Shown here piece after piece: positions 5,090 through 5,683 of a stretch of DNA of 5,683 nt. The position numbers and the translations under genes are program-made. Below the pieces are notes generated by a model. That model saw only the letters and a program-made list of their open reading frames with translations. It was not told where the DNA came from and did not search any database. The stretch spans positions 1 to 5,683 of the forward strand of contig JAIXSD010000106.1 in NCBI GenBank assembly GCA_027484885.1, read 5' to 3'. This DNA comes from Rubrivivax sp. GTDB lineage: Bacteria; Pseudomonadota; Gammaproteobacteria; Burkholderiales; Burkholderiaceae_C. Within the stretch, counting starts at the first letter, position 1. Every line of letters begins with the position of its first letter.

Positions 5090-5683
5090 TCACTGCCACA
5101 CCAAACCGTTCGGCCCCAGGCTCAGGCGCTCAGGGTCACGGCCCAGCACCCACTGCAGATTGGCACGGGCGGCATCGCGCAGATGCTGTTGCTGGGTGGC
5201 GGGCTGAGGCGTGGTCTTCTGGCTCAGCTGGGCCAAGGCCATGAAGGTGCCGACCATGGCGCATTGCTCGTAGAGGCTGCGCAGGGCTTGCGGCGTCTGG
5301 GCGCCCAGGCGGGCCGACATCTCCGGCTTGGCAGCCAGCTGCTCGGCCAAGGCTTGGGTGTGAGCATCGCTGACCTCGACGCCGCGCATCACCATGTAGT
5401 TGCCGACGATGAACGCCGCCATCGCCCCGGCCACATCGTTGCGCGGCCAGCCCAGGCGCTGCTCGATCTGCACAAACACATCCTTGCTCTGCAGATAGGC
5501 CTTGCGCATGCGTTCCTGATGCGCGGCCGGGAACACCTTGGACAGCTGCTCGGCATTGCTGTGCCACTGCTCGGCGCCATCGGCCGCCAGGCGCAGGCCC
5601 GAGGAGATCGAGAAACCGGCGACAGGCGTGCGGGAATCCGCACCCGCCTCGGCAAGCGGCATGGGATTCAAGACCTGGGCCTG
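5090..5683 (-). CDS. DUF6683 family protein, 5' end outside the window
   Basis: The frame is open to the right window edge; 197 residues and the stop are visible. The first codons read Gln-Ala-Gln-Val-Leu-Asn-Pro, which looks like the region just around a signal-peptidase site of the AQA type, so the start and signal peptide probably lie just beyond the edge. A TTG at 5671 and an ATG at 5662 are possible internal starts but would lose that segment. The body is helical and matches the DUF6683 pattern I recall: VFPAAHQERM, FVQIEQRLGWPRNDVAGAMA, AFIVGNYMVMRG, SLYEQCAMVGTFMALAQ and a closing DPERLSLGPNGLVW. The function of this family is unknown to me; export to the periplasm is inferred. Its stop lies 20 bases from the stop of the convergent LprI-domain gene, with no terminator visible between them. 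Confidence 0.8.
   Translation of the reverse strand, partial: QAQVLNPMPLAEAGADSRTPVAGFSISSGLRLAADGAEQWHSNAEQLSKVFPAAHQERMRKAYLQSKDVFVQIEQRLGWPRNDVAGAMAAFIVGNYMVMRGVEVSDAHTQALAEQLAAKPEMSARLGAQTPQALRSLYEQCAMVGTFMALAQLSQKTTPQPATQQQHLRDAARANLQWVLGRDPERLSLGPNGLVWQ

Overview
The window is very GC-rich, with strong G/C preference at third codon positions. Together with the protein types present, this suggests a betaproteobacterium, probably of the order Burkholderiales (inference from composition and family resemblance; no rRNA or taxonomic marker is present). Six protein-coding genes fill almost all of it. No tRNA, rRNA, CRISPR array, insertion sequence or integrase is visible.

Layout from left to right. 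(1) The end of a plus-strand gene for a DUF1521 protein, the family of the self-cleaving rhizobial type III effector NopE1. It carries an intact G-D-P-H cleavage motif and is followed by a strong rho-independent terminator. (2) Two minus-strand genes that read leftward from about 2890. The first encodes a 366-residue protein with a candidate PD-(D/E)XK nuclease core and a glycine-zipper tail. The second, 52 bases downstream, encodes a protein of about 235 residues with no signal peptide and is a candidate cytoplasmic immunity protein. (3) A 253-base divergent intergenic region. (4) Two plus-strand genes that read rightward. The first encodes a LysM plus lysozyme-like peptidoglycan hydrolase with no signal peptide. 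The second, 33 bases downstream, encodes an exported protein with an LprI-type lysozyme-inhibitor domain. (5) At the right edge, on the minus strand and cut by the window end, a DUF6683 protein whose visible start looks like the end of a signal peptide.

The most economical reading is an effector island with two divergent toxin-immunity pairs back to back. One is a putative nuclease with a cytoplasmic partner; the other is a cell-wall hydrolase with a periplasmic inhibitor. In each pair the location predicted for the partner matches where the toxin would act. Neither toxin candidate has a Sec signal, so a contact-dependent secretion system would be expected to deliver them, but none of its genes is in the window. 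The nuclease assignment and both immunity assignments are inferences from motifs and gene order. The LysM, lysozyme-like, LprI, DUF1521 and DUF6683 assignments rest on recognisable family sequence patterns.
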